A model generated the notes under the pieces. The model did no database searches, was not told the DNA's origin, and saw only the letters and a list, made by a program, of their open reading frames with translations. A stretch of 64,000 nucleotides of DNA, taken from Paludibacteraceae bacterium (GTDB lineage: Bacteria > Bacteroidota > Bacteroidia > Bacteroidales > Paludibacteraceae). Shown here piece after piece: positions 35,777 to 45,849 of this stretch. Numbering within the stretch: the stretch's first letter is position 1; every line of letters begins with the position of its first letter. Both the position numbers and the translations under genes were made by a program. Where the stretch lies: contig JAFUVS010000010.1 of assembly GCA_017471175.1 (NCBI GenBank), positions 22,747-86,746 on the forward strand. Reading direction: 5' to 3'.

Positions 35777-35865
35777 GGAGTTGAGTGTTGAGAGTTGAGT
35801 GTTTAGTGTTGAGTGTTAAGAGTTGAGTGTAGTTGATAGTTGATCGTTGATAGTTGAAAGTTGTG
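35776..35865. repeat. GTTGA(G/T)-type heptamer-like simple repeat tract
   Basis: The interval is built from variants of GTTGAGA, GTTGAGT and GTTGATA, about a dozen copies. It fills the entire gap between two genes and reaches the start codon of the next one. Tracts like this are prone to slippage. Confidence 0.7.
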
Positions 35866-36483
35866 AAAGAGCGTAGGGTTCTAATAGTAGGAATAATCTG
35901 TTTTTGTGTGGCGGGTCTTGCTGCGCAGACAAAGAGCAGTGCTTCGGCGGTGGACAATCCGCTGCGTCCCTATAGCGATACGGCCGTGTATCAAGGTACG
36001 ATGCTGAAGATTGATGCGTTTACACCTGTGTATGAAGCGGCACGGTCGAGAGGTGCGCTGCAGAGTTATGAGGCTGCCGTCAATGTGCGTCTTATCAACA
36101 AACTCTACCCTACCGTGGAAGGCGGTTATGCGTTCGGCAAAGCTGTACAGGACAGCATAACACAACAAGTGAACGGGGGTTTCCTGCGTGCCGGATTGGA
36201 CTTCAATCCCTTGAAAAAGAGCGTTCGTCTGCCACACGCACTGCTTATCGGGCTTCGCGTAGGCGGCTCGTTACAACAAGTGTGTGATGCTTGGGGCGAA
36301 GTGGCAGCGGGGTGTCAGGTGCAGATTGTGAGCGGTTTCTATATGGGATGGACGTTCCGGCTGAAGATGCTGTTCACGCATAGGGGAGCGAGTGCGGAGG
36401 TAGCACCTATATATATACCGGGCTACGGGGAAAGGAAAGACCTGACATGGGGACTGAATTACTACTTGGCTTGGCGTTTTTAG
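35863..36483 (+). CDS. outer-membrane beta-barrel protein, DUF6048-like
   Basis: 206 aa from a GTG start at 35863; an in-frame TTG at 35854 within the repeat tract is the alternative. A signal peptide (RRVLIVGIICFCVAGLAAQ) leads into a small barrel with EAAVNVRLINKLYPTVEGGYAFG and GFLRAGLDFNPLKK, ending LNYYLAWRF. The layout fits the DUF6048 family of Bacteroidota, whose function is unknown. No ATG is available near the signal peptide, and the start lies directly on the simple repeat tract, so expression may vary with repeat length. Confidence 0.65.
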   Translation: MKERRVLIVGIICFCVAGLAAQTKSSASAVDNPLRPYSDTAVYQGTMLKIDAFTPVYEAARSRGALQSYEAAVNVRLINKLYPTVEGGYAFGKAVQDSITQQVNGGFLRAGLDFNPLKKSVRLPHALLIGLRVGGSLQQVCDAWGEVAAGCQVQIVSGFYMGWTFRLKMLFTHRGASAEVAPIYIPGYGERKDLTWGLNYYLAWRF

Positions 36484-36486
36484 GCA

Positions 36487-36522
36487 AACAATTCGTTTTT
36501 CGAGCATAAAAAACGCATTGTT
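36487..36522 (+). terminator. inverted repeat after the DUF6048-like gene
   Basis: AACAATTCGTTTTT and AAAAACGCATTGTT form 14-bp arms with one mismatch around an 8-nt loop, directly after the stop. It is a weak terminator candidate with a TT tail. Confidence 0.55.
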
Positions 36523-36558
36523 TTGCTATGTATGGTTTGCAAATACAGAAAAAAGCCG

Positions 36559-36567
36559 TACTTTTGC
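36559..36567 (+). promoter_or_regulatory. -7 box of ansA
   Basis: TACTTTTGC followed by AGCG, 27 bp before the ATG at 36594. Confidence 0.65.
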
Positions 36568-36593
36568 AGCGTTTTTTTTGCAAACAAGGCCGT

Positions 36594-37658
36594 ATGAAAA
36601 TTCTTGTCATTCTAACCGGCGGAACTATTACGATGGTTCGCAACGAGGCGACAGGGGCATTACATCCTGCCGACACGGACACATTCAGGGCATTTGTACC
36701 CGAGTTATTTACCTCTCCTATTCAGATTGATATGCTGCCGTTTGAGCCGCTGATAGACTCATCGGACGTATGTATTGAGTTATGGGCAAAGATCGCGCGC
36801 ACGATTGAAGCGAACTACGAAAAGTACGATGGTTTTGTGGTGCTTCACGGTACGGACACGATGGCTTATACGGCGAGTGCGCTGTCGTTTATGCTTCGCA
36901 ATCTGAATAAGCCTGTGATATTCACGGGCAGTCAGTTGCCGATAGGTGTGCTTCGTTCGGATGCGAAAGAGAATTTGATGACGGCGGTGGAGATAGCCTC
37001 GGAGAAAGACGAACAGGGGCGATGCCGCGCGCCGGAAGTGTGCATCTATTTCGGATCGGCATTGCTTCGCGCCAATAGGACGACCAAGAAGAACGCCGAA
37101 CATTTCTCCGCCTTTGAGAGCAGCAATTATCCTTCGCTTGCCAAGGCGGGCGTACATATATTCTACCGCACACCTTTAATACACTATGAACCGTCAGATG
37201 CCAAATTACAGGTCGTAACGGATTGCGACGACCGCGTGGTGGTACTGCGGCTGTTCCCGAGCATTCGTCAGGATGTGGTACACGCCATCTTGTCCACTCC
37301 ATCGCTTCGGGGCGTGGTTTTGGAGACATACGGTTCGGGCAACGCACCTTCTGCCGAATGGTTGTATAACGAATTAGTAGCAGCCACTTCGCGCGGAGTG
37401 ATAGTGGTCAATAAGACACAGTGCAGCACGGGCAGCGTGGAGATGGGGCGTTACGACGCGAGCATCAACCTTATGAAAGCAGGTGTGCTGTCCGGCTACG
37501 ACATAACAACCGAGGCTTTGCTGACGAAGATGATGGTACTCTTCGGCGAATACGGAAAGGACACCGGGAAAGTAAAAGAAATGATGCAAGAGTCGTTAGC
37601 AGGCGAGATGTCGGTAGATTTGGTAAAACAAAGAAATAGAAATAAAAAGATTTGGTAA
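36594..37658 (+). CDS. ansA: type I L-asparaginase
   Basis: 354 aa from the ATG at 36594, giving MKILVILTGGTITM; the longer frame from 36528 covers the promoter. The first catalytic Thr is in LTGGTI and the second in GFVVLHGTDTMAYTASALSF; the NKPVIFTGSQLPI motif also fits. There is no signal peptide, consistent with cytoplasmic type I enzymes that hydrolyse asparagine to aspartate and ammonia. A C-terminal allosteric domain follows. pepD begins 26 bp later, suggesting an amino-acid/peptide catabolic pair. Confidence 0.93.
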   Translation: MKILVILTGGTITMVRNEATGALHPADTDTFRAFVPELFTSPIQIDMLPFEPLIDSSDVCIELWAKIARTIEANYEKYDGFVVLHGTDTMAYTASALSFMLRNLNKPVIFTGSQLPIGVLRSDAKENLMTAVEIASEKDEQGRCRAPEVCIYFGSALLRANRTTKKNAEHFSAFESSNYPSLAKAGVHIFYRTPLIHYEPSDAKLQVVTDCDDRVVVLRLFPSIRQDVVHAILSTPSLRGVVLETYGSGNAPSAEWLYNELVAATSRGVIVVNKTQCSTGSVEMGRYDASINLMKAGVLSGYDITTEALLTKMMVLFGEYGKDTGKVKEMMQESLAGEMSVDLVKQRNRNKKIW

Positions 37659-37684
37659 ACCAATAACCTAAACCTTAAAGACGT

Positions 37685-39130
37685 ATGAGAACACAAGAAC
37701 CTAAAGCGTTGTGGGAGAACTTCTACAGTCTCACACAGATTCCCCGCCCCTCGGGCAAGAAAGAAGCCATCGGTCAATTCCTCGCCGACTACGGCAGGAA
37801 ATTAGGATTGGAGACAGTAGTGGACGAGATTGGTAACGTGATAATTCGCAAGCCAGCCAGTCCGGGTTATGAGAACCATCCGGGCGTAATTCTGCAAGGG
37901 CATATGGATATGGTGCCTCAGAAGAACGGCGACAAGGTGTTCGACTTTGAGAAAGATGCTATTTGTGCCTATGTAGAGGAGAATAAGGAATGGGTAACGG
38001 CAGACGGTACGACATTAGGTGCGGATAACGGTATCGGCGTGGCGGCTGCGATGACCATATTAGCAGACAAGACGCTGCAACATCCTGCGTTGGAGGCTTT
38101 CTTCACGGTGGACGAAGAGACGGGTATGTATGGTGCGCAGGCTTTGCAGGGCGGTGTACTGAAGGGCAGCACATTGCTCAACTTGGACTCGGAGACGGAA
38201 GGCGAACTGTATATCGGTTGCGCCGGCGGTGTGGACACGACGGCGCGCTTTGACTTTGAGCCGGTAGCCACGGAGGAAGGCGATATAGCACTCAAAGTAG
38301 TCATCAAGGGACTGAAAGGCGGACATTCGGGCTGCGATATTCATCTGCAGCGCGCGAATGCCAACAAACTGCTGTTCCGTTTCCTGAAAGATGCGGTTGC
38401 CAACTACGAGGCTCGCTTAGCTTGTGTAGAAGGTGGTTCGCTGCGTAACGCCATCCCGCGCGAAGCAGAAGCCGTGATAACCATTCCTGCCGACTCGAAG
38501 GAGGAGGTGATGCAGTTGGTAAGCGACTACGAAGACCTGTTTATCCGCGAATACAACGGGGTGGAAGATAACTTGCAGTTTACGGCTACGGAGGTAGAAT
38601 GTCCGAAGGAGGAGATGCCTGAGGATGTACAGGACTTCCTGATTCACGCCATCACGATTTGCCCGCACGGTGTATTCCGTATGATACCCGAAATGCCGGA
38701 CGTAGTGGAGACGAGTAACAACCTGAGTACCATCACGATGGAAGGTAATAGCGTGAAAGTGCTGTGCTTGACCCGCTCATCGGTTGATTCGCGCAAGGAG
38801 GAGTTGAAGCAGATGATTGAATCGACCTTCAGTCTGGCGGGAGCTACCGTTGAGTTCTCGGGTTCGTACCCGGGATGGAAGCCGAATGTGAAGAGCCATA
38901 TCTTGCACGTAATGAAAGAGATTTATGAGAAGAGGTACAATCAGGAGCCGAAAGTGATAACGATTCACGCGGGCTTGGAATGCGGCATCATCGGCAGGAA
39001 CTATCCGGGAATGGATATGATTTCGTTCGGTCCGACGATTGAGCATCCGCACTCGCCGGATGAGCGCGTGAATATCAAGACGGTACAGAAGTTCTACGAC
39101 TATCTGTTGGTTGTACTGAAAGAGTTGTAA
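37685..39130 (+). CDS. pepD: aminoacyl-histidine dipeptidase (PepD, M20 family)
   Basis: 481 aa. It is a cytoplasmic M20 zinc dipeptidase. Metal-binding and catalytic landmarks are VILQGHMDMVPQ, GTTLGADNGIGVAAAM, DEETGMYGA and, near the C-terminus, THIHAGLECG-like IHAGLECGII. The internal lid domain (LKGGHSGCDIHLQRANANK) is present. The length is typical for bacterial PepD. It lies directly after ansA, and a strong terminator follows. Confidence 0.95.
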   Translation: MRTQEPKALWENFYSLTQIPRPSGKKEAIGQFLADYGRKLGLETVVDEIGNVIIRKPASPGYENHPGVILQGHMDMVPQKNGDKVFDFEKDAICAYVEENKEWVTADGTTLGADNGIGVAAAMTILADKTLQHPALEAFFTVDEETGMYGAQALQGGVLKGSTLLNLDSETEGELYIGCAGGVDTTARFDFEPVATEEGDIALKVVIKGLKGGHSGCDIHLQRANANKLLFRFLKDAVANYEARLACVEGGSLRNAIPREAEAVITIPADSKEEVMQLVSDYEDLFIREYNGVEDNLQFTATEVECPKEEMPEDVQDFLIHAITICPHGVFRMIPEMPDVVETSNNLSTITMEGNSVKVLCLTRSSVDSRKEELKQMIESTFSLAGATVEFSGSYPGWKPNVKSHILHVMKEIYEKRYNQEPKVITIHAGLECGIIGRNYPGMDMISFGPTIEHPHSPDERVNIKTVQKFYDYLLVVLKEL

Positions 39131-39165
39131 TACAAAGGATTGGAACTGCTATTAGCAGTACGTAT

Positions 39166-39208
39166 AAAGAGCCAAGCCATTGCCGGAATGCGATGGCTTG
39201 GCTCTTTT
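39166..39208 (+). terminator. strong intrinsic terminator after pepD
   Basis: AAAGAGCCAAGCCATTGC pairs with GCGATGGCTTGGCTCTTT around CGGAAT, with one mismatch near the loop. A T-run closes it. The A-tract on the other side means it could work in both directions. Confidence 0.85.
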
Positions 39209-39637
39209 GTATGGAGTCCGTATGTTACAATGCTAAATATTACGTTTATCTATCGTGTATGTAACGTATATCTATCGTGTATATATCGTTTTAGACACGG
39301 AAAATATAGGGGAAAAGCAGGATATGTTCGGGGGATATGCAGGAGAGGCGTGAGAAAAGACGGGGATAAGGGGAGGTAAAAGTGACGGAAATAATACCTA
39401 AATTGTATGTTTTTTTGCTATTCTGTTCGGATTGTTGTATCTTTGCGCGCTTTTTATCGGGTCTGATTTCGGAGAGAGGAGAAACAGTGGATTCTGAGAG
39501 GAAGAAGCAGTGGATACAAATGGGAAGAAGTTGTGGATTCGGATGGGGAAGAAGTTGTGGATATAGACGGGGGGAAGTTGTTTTTCAGATAGAGTATGAT
39601 TGTATATTACGAACGGCAATAACATTGTAGTGAAGAG
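39209..39637 (+). other. 429-bp noncoding interval with repeats before lptD
   Basis: No convincing gene lies here. CGTWTATCTATCGTGTAT occurs at 39243 and again at 39265, 22 bp apart. The region from 39486 to 39580 holds three to four imperfect copies of an approximately 24-bp unit containing AAGAAGTTGTGGAT. The open frame across it begins upstream of the promoter and has no family resemblance. Confidence 0.6.
39414..39446 (+). promoter_or_regulatory. promoter of lptD
   Basis: TTTG (39414-39417) and TATCTTTGC (39438-39446) are separated by 20 bp. This predicts a long 5' UTR of about 185 nt that includes the 24-bp tandem repeats. Confidence 0.65.
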
Positions 39638-42445
39638 ATGCGTGTGTGGAGGTGGATATGCCTTTTGCTGATGCTGTGTGCGGCGTTTGCCGTGCACGGT
39701 CGGGGCGTATCTGATATTATACGAGACGAGAACACTGCTGCCGATACAATACTGAGAGAGGAAACTATTGTAGATACGCTACAGCGAGCAGAGGTGATGA
39801 GGGGTGAAGCGTATAGAAGGGATACGTTGCGGAAGCCGAAGGGGAAGATAGATGCGCCGATACATTATACGGCGAACGATTCGATTGTGCTGACGGGCAA
39901 CGGTATAGCCGTTCTGCACGGAAACGGGAAAGTGAACTATGAGCAGATGGAGCTGACATCGGCTTATATCCGAATGGTAATGGACAGCAACCTGGTGTAT
40001 GCAGCGGGCGTGATGGACACGGCAGAGAACGAGGTGGTGGGCAAACCCGTTTTCAAGGATGGGAAAGACAGTTACGAGAGCAACGAAATAACGTACAACA
40101 TCAAGACAGGCAAGGGCTTTATACGCAATGTAGTAACTCAACAAGGCGAGGGGTATGTAGTAGCCGACAAGACAAAGCGTGCCGACAAAGAGACGATGAT
40201 GATGGCGGGCGGCAAATACACAACGTGCAACCAGCACGAGCAGCCTCACTTCTACCTGAAGATGACCAAAGCCAAAGTGAAGCCGGGCGACTACATAGCG
40301 ACGGGTCCGGCGTATATGGTGGTGGGCGATGTGCCTGTGCCGTTGGCGATACCGTTCGGGTATTTTCCGTTCACGAACAGTTATTCGAGCGGATTGATAA
40401 TGCCTACGTTCGGCGACGACTACTCGCGGGGTCTGTACCTCAGGGGATTGGGATACTACTTTGCCATCAACGACTACTTGGACTTTGAGGTAACGGGGGA
40501 TATTTACACGAAGGGGACTTGGGCTGTGTATGCGGCATCGCACTACGTGAAACGCTACCGGTTCCGAGGCGATATACAATTCAATTACCGCTCGGACAAG
40601 ACGAGCGAAAAAGGAATGCCGGACTATGCGGAAAGCACGAATATGCGTTTGGCTTGGACGCACCAACAGGACGCGAAAGCCAATCCGTATAACAACTTCT
40701 CGGCGAGCGTGAACTTCTCGACGAGCGGGTATAACCGCAGCAATATCAACACGTACTACAACGGTGCGTTGAATTCGGAGAATGTGAAATCGAGCAGCGT
40801 GAACTATACGCAACGTTTCCCCGAGAGTCCGTGGACTATATCACTGAGCGCACTGCTGAGCCAACAAACGAAGGACTCAACGCTGACCGCCACCCTACCC
40901 GATGTGAGCGTGACGATGAGTTCAGTATATCCGTTCAAGCGCAAGAACAGGGTCGGCAAAGAGCGATGGTACGAGAAAATCAAACTGTCGTACTCGGCGA
41001 ATACGAAGATAGCGGTGTCGCATATCAAAGAGAACCGGTTCTTCAAGTCGGATTTCCTTCGCGACTGGCAGACGGGGATACGCCACTCGGTGCCGATCAG
41101 CGCATCGTGGACACTATGGAAGTACCTGAGTATCACGCCGCAAATCAACCTGACAGATAGGATGTACTTCTCGCGGGTGAATCAGAGTTGGAACGAAGAG
41201 ACGCAGTCGCTGCAACGGGATACGACCACAGGGTTCTACAACGTGTTCGACTTCAATGCATCGCTCAGTTTCTCGACCAAACTATACGGTTTCTATATGC
41301 CTATCCGCAAACTGTTCGGGGATAAGGTGGACCGGTTCCGTCACGTTTTTACTCCGACGGTGAGCGTGAATTACCGTCCCGACTTCGGGACGAAGTTCTG
41401 GGGGTACTACGGGTCGTATAACCAGACGCTGTACACAGATTCGGTGGATGCGGTGACGGGGTTGTACGTACCTCGCGTGGACGATATGGGGCAGCCTATG
41501 TACTTGACACAGACGTACTCACGCTACGCGAACGGGATGTACGGGAATGCATCGCAGGGTATGCAAGCAAACCTGCATTTCTCGCTGCAAAACAACATAG
41601 AAGTCAAAATCCGCAACGACAAAGATACGACCTCAAAAGACCCGTATAAGGTTTATAGCGTGATTGACAACATCGGCATAACGGGCGGATATAACTTCGC
41701 CGCCGACTCGATGAACTGGGAGAACTTCGGGGTGCAACTGAGGCTGAAGATACCTGTGGTGGACTATACCATCAACTTGAGCGGTCAGTTCGACCCGTAT
41801 ATGTACCAACTGAACGCAGCCGGTCAGCCCGTAAGGACGAACAAACAATACTGGAGCAACGGACGGTTTCCGCACTTTTTAGGCACGAATCTGAACTTCA
41901 GTTACACGTTTACGGGTGAGAAGATACGCAAATGGTTCACGCCCAAAGACAAACGGGACGACTCGAAAGAGGAGGAGGGGATAGACCCCGTAACGACCAA
42001 CGAGGACGGGAGTATCAACCACGGCAAGAACGCTTCGCCCAAGCAGAGCGAGGTGGAAGACGGGTACGTAAAAACAGAGATACCGTGGTCGCTGTCTATC
42101 AACTACGGCATTCACTACACGCAGGTTGGCGGGTTCGACTATAAACACATGTACCCAAAGATGGGCATCGTGCAGACAATGGGTATATCGGGAACAATAG
42201 GACTCGGGAAAGGCTGGAAAGCCACGGCAACGACGAATATAGACCTTGCCGCCAAGAAGATTTCGTACACCAACTTCACGGTGAGCCGCGACCTGCACTG
42301 CTGGAATATGTCGGCCAGTTTCGTGCCGTTCGGTCCGTACAAGAGCTACACATTCCATATCGGTGTGAACGCATCGATGCTCAAAGACTTGAAGTACGAC
42401 AAGAGTTCGAGCGACAATACGAACCGCAGAGTGAACTGGTGGTAA
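39638..42445 (+). CDS. lptD: LPS-assembly protein LptD (OstA-like, Bacteroidota type)
   Basis: 935 aa with a signal peptide ([16 protein letters not shown]). Residues about 70-230 form the OstA/LptA-like beta-jellyroll ([31 protein letters not shown], then [21 protein letters not shown]). The remainder is a large barrel that includes the family segment [42 protein letters not shown]. LptD with LptE inserts LPS into the outer leaflet. The Bacteroidota form is diverged from the E. coli protein and lacks an obvious cysteine pairing. leuS follows 32 bp after the stop. Confidence 0.88.
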   Translation: MRVWRWICLLLMLCAAFAVHGRGVSDIIRDENTAADTILREETIVDTLQRAEVMRGEAYRRDTLRKPKGKIDAPIHYTANDSIVLTGNGIAVLHGNGKVNYEQMELTSAYIRMVMDSNLVYAAGVMDTAENEVVGKPVFKDGKDSYESNEITYNIKTGKGFIRNVVTQQGEGYVVADKTKRADKETMMMAGGKYTTCNQHEQPHFYLKMTKAKVKPGDYIATGPAYMVVGDVPVPLAIPFGYFPFTNSYSSGLIMPTFGDDYSRGLYLRGLGYYFAINDYLDFEVTGDIYTKGTWAVYAASHYVKRYRFRGDIQFNYRSDKTSEKGMPDYAESTNMRLAWTHQQDAKANPYNNFSASVNFSTSGYNRSNINTYYNGALNSENVKSSSVNYTQRFPESPWTISLSALLSQQTKDSTLTATLPDVSVTMSSVYPFKRKNRVGKERWYEKIKLSYSANTKIAVSHIKENRFFKSDFLRDWQTGIRHSVPISASWTLWKYLSITPQINLTDRMYFSRVNQSWNEETQSLQRDTTTGFYNVFDFNASLSFSTKLYGFYMPIRKLFGDKVDRFRHVFTPTVSVNYRPDFGTKFWGYYGSYNQTLYTDSVDAVTGLYVPRVDDMGQPMYLTQTYSRYANGMYGNASQGMQANLHFSLQNNIEVKIRNDKDTTSKDPYKVYSVIDNIGITGGYNFAADSMNWENFGVQLRLKIPVVDYTINLSGQFDPYMYQLNAAGQPVRTNKQYWSNGRFPHFLGTNLNFSYTFTGEKIRKWFTPKDKRDDSKEEEGIDPVTTNEDGSINHGKNASPKQSEVEDGYVKTEIPWSLSINYGIHYTQVGGFDYKHMYPKMGIVQTMGISGTIGLGKGWKATATTNIDLAAKKISYTNFTVSRDLHCWNMSASFVPFGPYKSYTFHIGVNASMLKDLKYDKSSSDNTNRRVNWW

Positions 42446-42477
42446 ACAGAAAAGAAACCTATAAAAACTACACTATA

Positions 42478-45297
42478 ATGGACTATGATTTTCAAGCCAT
42501 TGAGAAGAAATGGCAACAAGAATGGAATCAACGTAAGGCTTACGAAGTGAAGAACCCTACGGGTTCAGACAAACAGAAAGAGCCTTACTATGTATTGGAT
42601 ATGTTCCCCTACCCGAGCGGTGCGGGTCTGCACGTGGGACATCCGTTGGGGTATATTGCATCGGACATCGTGGCTCGCTACAAGCGGCAGCAAGGTTATA
42701 ACGTGCTGCACCCGATGGGCTTTGATGCCTACGGACTGCCCGCCGAGCAATACGCTATTCAGACGGGGCAGCACCCTGAGATAACCACAGAGAAGAACAT
42801 TGCCCGATACGTGGAGCAGCTGAGCAAAATCGGTTTCTGCTACGATTGGGGGCGTTCGGTACGGACTTGCGACCCTGATTTCTACCGCTGGACGCAATGG
42901 GCATTCTGCCGGATGTTCAACTCGTACTATGATACCGACAAACAGCAGGCACGTCCTATCAGCGAGTTGGTGGCGCGGTTAGAGAAAGAGGACAGCCATT
43001 GGGCTACGATGAGCGAACGGGAACGGCAGGAGTACCTGATGCAATACAGGATTGCTTACTTGGCAGATACGAAGGTGAACTGGTGTCCTAAGTTGGGTAC
43101 TGTGCTTGCCAACGATGAGGTAAGCGAAGGGTTGAGCGTCAGAGGCGGCTATCCCGTGGAGCAACGGGTGATGCGGCAGTGGTGCTTGCGGGTGAGTGCT
43201 TACGCCCAAAGGCTATTGGAAGGATTAGACAAGATAGACTGGACGGACAGCCTCAAAGATACGCAAAGGAACTGGATCGGACGGTCGGAAGGCGCGGAGA
43301 TGCGGTTTGCCATCAAAGGACAAGACGAACCGTTCACCATTTTTACCACCCGTGCAGACACCGTTTATGGAGTGACGTTCATGGTATTGGCACCTGAAAG
43401 CGAATACGTACAACGGGTTGTAACCGAGGAAAAAAGGCAGGAAGTGGAGGAGTACCTGCAATGGGTGAAACGGCGCACGGAGCGCGAACGTATAGCCGAC
43501 CGCCACGTAACAGGCGTGTTCACAGGCAGTTATGCCATCAATCCGCTGACAGAGAAAGAGATACCTATCTACGTGAGCGACTATGTATTAGCCGGTTACG
43601 GCACCGGGGCTATTATGGCGGTTCCTGCCCACGACAGCCGCGACTACGCCTTTGCATGCCACTTCGGACTACCGATTATACCGCTGATTGAGGGTGCCGA
43701 TGTGAGCGAACAGAGTTTTGATGCCAAAGAGGGACGGATGATTAACTCGGGCATACTCAACGGATTGGAAGTAAAAGAAGCCATCGCGAAGATGAAAGCT
43801 TATATCACGGAGAAAGGAATCGGCAGGGTGAAAGTGAATTACCGCTTGCGCGATGCCATCTTCTCGCGCCAACGCTACTGGGGCGAACCGTTCCCTGTCT
43901 ATTACAAGGACGATATGCCTTATCTGATTCCCGAGAAGTGTCTGCCGCTTCGTCTGCCTGAAGTCAAAGATTTTAAGCCTACGGAAGACGGTCAGCCGCC
44001 TTTAGGACACGCCGAGAAATGGGCTTGGGATGAAAAGAATGAGCAGGTAGTAGATAAGAAACTGATTGATAACAAGACTGTATTCCCGCTCGAATTGTGC
44101 ACGATGCCGGGATTTGCGGGGTCGTCAGCCTACTACCTCCGCTATATGGATAACAAAAACGACAACGAGTTAGTGAGCCGCGAAGCCAATACGTACTGGC
44201 GACAGGTTAATCTCTATATCGGCGGCACGGAACACGCTACAGGACACCTTATTTACTCGCGTTTCTGGAATAAGTTCCTATATGATTTGGGCGTGGTATG
44301 CGAGGACGAACCGTTCAAGAAACTGATTAACCAAGGAATGATACAGGGACGAAGCAACTTCGTTTACCGCTACACGGGCGAAGGAGCTACGGGCAATCTG
44401 TATGTAAGTTACAACCTGATTGATACCCCACCCTACAAAGGACACGTCCAGCCGATTCACGTGGATGTGAATATCGTGAAGAACGACATATTGGATGTGG
44501 CAGCGTTCCGTCAATGGATGCCGGACTACAAAGATGCACAGTTTGTCTATTCGGACGGCTCAAGCGATGTGGATAATCCGTATATGGGCAACGCCACCGA
44601 CAAGCAATATATCTGCGGTTGGGCTGTGGAAAAGATGTCGAAGTCAATGTACAACGTGGTCAATCCGGACGATATAGTGGAACGCTACGGGGCAGACACG
44701 TTGCGATTGTACGAGATGTTTTTAGGTCCGTTAGAGATGTCCAAGCCGTGGGATACGAACGGCATAGACGGGGTGCACAGATTCCTTCGCAAACTATGGA
44801 ATATGTATGAAACGCTGACTAACGAAGAGCCGACAGCCGATGAACTTCGCAGTCTGCACAAACTCATCAAGAAGATTACGTGGGACATAGAAAATTACTC
44901 TTTCAACACGTCCATACCAGCCTTTATGATTGCGCAGAGCGAGTTAGCTGGTCTGAAATGCACCAAGCGCGCCGTATTGGAACAAGTGGCTGCCTTATTA
45001 GCCCCATACGCTCCCCATATAGCCGAAGAGATGTGGCATCGCTGCGGACACGACGACCTGGTGATAGATGCCGAGTGGCCGAAATGGAATGAACAATACT
45101 TGGAAGAGAGCGGCGTAAAATATCCCGTTCAGTTCAACGGCAAAGTGCGCTTCACAATAGAGTGCGCCAAAGACACCCCAAAAGATGAGGTGGAGAAAAT
45201 GGTTCTCGCACACGCCGATACAACCAAGTATCTTAATGGTAATGCTCCTAAACGCGTGATAGTGGTACCGGGAAAGATTGTGAATGTGGTGGTATAA
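42478..45297 (+). CDS. leuS: leucyl-tRNA synthetase
   Basis: 939 aa from the ATG at 42478 ([16 protein letters not shown]). Class I signatures are present: the HIGH-type motif as HVGHPLGY (in [13 protein letters not shown]) and the KMSKS loop ([10 protein letters not shown]). The CP1 editing domain ([18 protein letters not shown] and [18 protein letters not shown]) is intact, and the anticodon-binding and C-terminal domains follow. The frame is open upstream to 42439, but that part overlaps lptD. The enzyme charges tRNA-Leu. Confidence 0.97.
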   Translation: MDYDFQAIEKKWQQEWNQRKAYEVKNPTGSDKQKEPYYVLDMFPYPSGAGLHVGHPLGYIASDIVARYKRQQGYNVLHPMGFDAYGLPAEQYAIQTGQHPEITTEKNIARYVEQLSKIGFCYDWGRSVRTCDPDFYRWTQWAFCRMFNSYYDTDKQQARPISELVARLEKEDSHWATMSERERQEYLMQYRIAYLADTKVNWCPKLGTVLANDEVSEGLSVRGGYPVEQRVMRQWCLRVSAYAQRLLEGLDKIDWTDSLKDTQRNWIGRSEGAEMRFAIKGQDEPFTIFTTRADTVYGVTFMVLAPESEYVQRVVTEEKRQEVEEYLQWVKRRTERERIADRHVTGVFTGSYAINPLTEKEIPIYVSDYVLAGYGTGAIMAVPAHDSRDYAFACHFGLPIIPLIEGADVSEQSFDAKEGRMINSGILNGLEVKEAIAKMKAYITEKGIGRVKVNYRLRDAIFSRQRYWGEPFPVYYKDDMPYLIPEKCLPLRLPEVKDFKPTEDGQPPLGHAEKWAWDEKNEQVVDKKLIDNKTVFPLELCTMPGFAGSSAYYLRYMDNKNDNELVSREANTYWRQVNLYIGGTEHATGHLIYSRFWNKFLYDLGVVCEDEPFKKLINQGMIQGRSNFVYRYTGEGATGNLYVSYNLIDTPPYKGHVQPIHVDVNIVKNDILDVAAFRQWMPDYKDAQFVYSDGSSDVDNPYMGNATDKQYICGWAVEKMSKSMYNVVNPDDIVERYGADTLRLYEMFLGPLEMSKPWDTNGIDGVHRFLRKLWNMYETLTNEEPTADELRSLHKLIKKITWDIENYSFNTSIPAFMIAQSELAGLKCTKRAVLEQVAALLAPYAPHIAEEMWHRCGHDDLVIDAEWPKWNEQYLEESGVKYPVQFNGKVRFTIECAKDTPKDEVEKMVLAHADTTKYLNGNAPKRVIVVPGKIVNVVV

Positions 45298-45319
45298 GAA
45301 GGACTTTCTGCTTAAAACT

Positions 45320-45664
45320 ATGAAAAAAAATATATTGCTAATAGTTTTATTCGTATGCGTCTTTCTTGCTTCCTGTAAGAATGACGAACCCGAAATGATT
45401 ATACGAAATTCTAGACTATATATGATAGTCGGAGATGTAGCTGAAATAGAAGTTAAAGAAGCAAGAAGAATTGATTACTCATATAGCTCTACACGAAATG
45501 AAACAAACCCTGTATTTGAATACAGCACCTATATGGAAAAGGCACGCATTCGCGCACTCAATCCCGGAATTGACACATTATTCGTATGGTATCAGTTCTC
45601 AAAAGGAATAGCAACATACGCAAATGGGGAATTTGTACTTGTTACCGTCTACGACAAACAATAA
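45320..45664 (+). CDS. small hypothetical lipoprotein
   Basis: 114 aa from the ATG at 45320. The signal (NILLIVLFVCVFLASCKND) carries a lipobox with the lipidated Cys at about residue 19. The rest is a short beta-rich domain (RLYMIVGDVAEIEVKEARRI..., RIRALNPGIDTLFVWYQF) reminiscent of bacterial Ig-like folds; I do not recognise the family. The coding sequence is distinctly richer in A and T than leuS and ispG on either side, which could mean recent acquisition or weak selection. The start is 22 bp after leuS. Confidence 0.7.
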   Translation: MKKNILLIVLFVCVFLASCKNDEPEMIIRNSRLYMIVGDVAEIEVKEARRIDYSYSSTRNETNPVFEYSTYMEKARIRALNPGIDTLFVWYQFSKGIATYANGEFVLVTVYDKQ

Positions 45665-45666
45665 AA

Positions 45667-45691
45667 AAGTAGCAGAAAATTTCTGCTACTT
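45667..45691 (-). terminator. terminator of tRNA-Lys (shared with the lipoprotein gene)
   Basis: AAGTAGCAGA and TCTGCTACTT form a perfect 10-bp stem. On the minus strand it is followed by TTTTTTATTG, making it a good terminator for the tRNA. On the + strand no T-run follows. Confidence 0.75.
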
Positions 45692-45694
45692 CGG

Positions 45695-45767
45695 TGAACC
45701 AGCTGGGGCTCGAACCCAGGACCCCATCCTTAAAAGGGATGTGCTCTACCTGCTGAGCTACTGATTC
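45695..45767 (-). tRNA. tRNA-Lys, anticodon UUU
   Basis: The minus-strand cloverleaf has an acceptor stem GAATCAG/CTGGTTC (one G-U), a D-arm with AGCTCAGCAGGTAGAGC, an anticodon stem CATCC/GGATG with loop CTTTTAA (anticodon TTT), and a T-arm with GGTTCGAGCCC. The discriminator base is A. The genomic sequence continues CCG, so the CCA end is not encoded. Confidence 0.95.
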
Positions 45768-45789
45768 GATGCTTTTCACGAAAGCGGCG

Positions 45790-45798
45790 ACAAAAGTA
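45790..45798 (-). promoter_or_regulatory. -7 box of tRNA-Lys
   Basis: TACTTTTGT on the minus strand, 23 bp upstream of the mature tRNA 5' end. Confidence 0.55.
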
Positions 45799-45849
45799 CT
45801 GCGATTTTTTAATGTGACAAAACTTTTTTTCATTTTTTTGAAAAGAATT

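Noticed and set aside
39140-39379. 79-codon open frame after pepD
   Set aside because: It runs straight through the strong terminator stem and has no protein-like features.
39382-39630. 82-codon open frame before lptD with GRSCG repeats
   Set aside because: It starts upstream of the lptD promoter, has a GTG start without a ribosome site, and its sequence is just the translated 24-bp DNA repeat.
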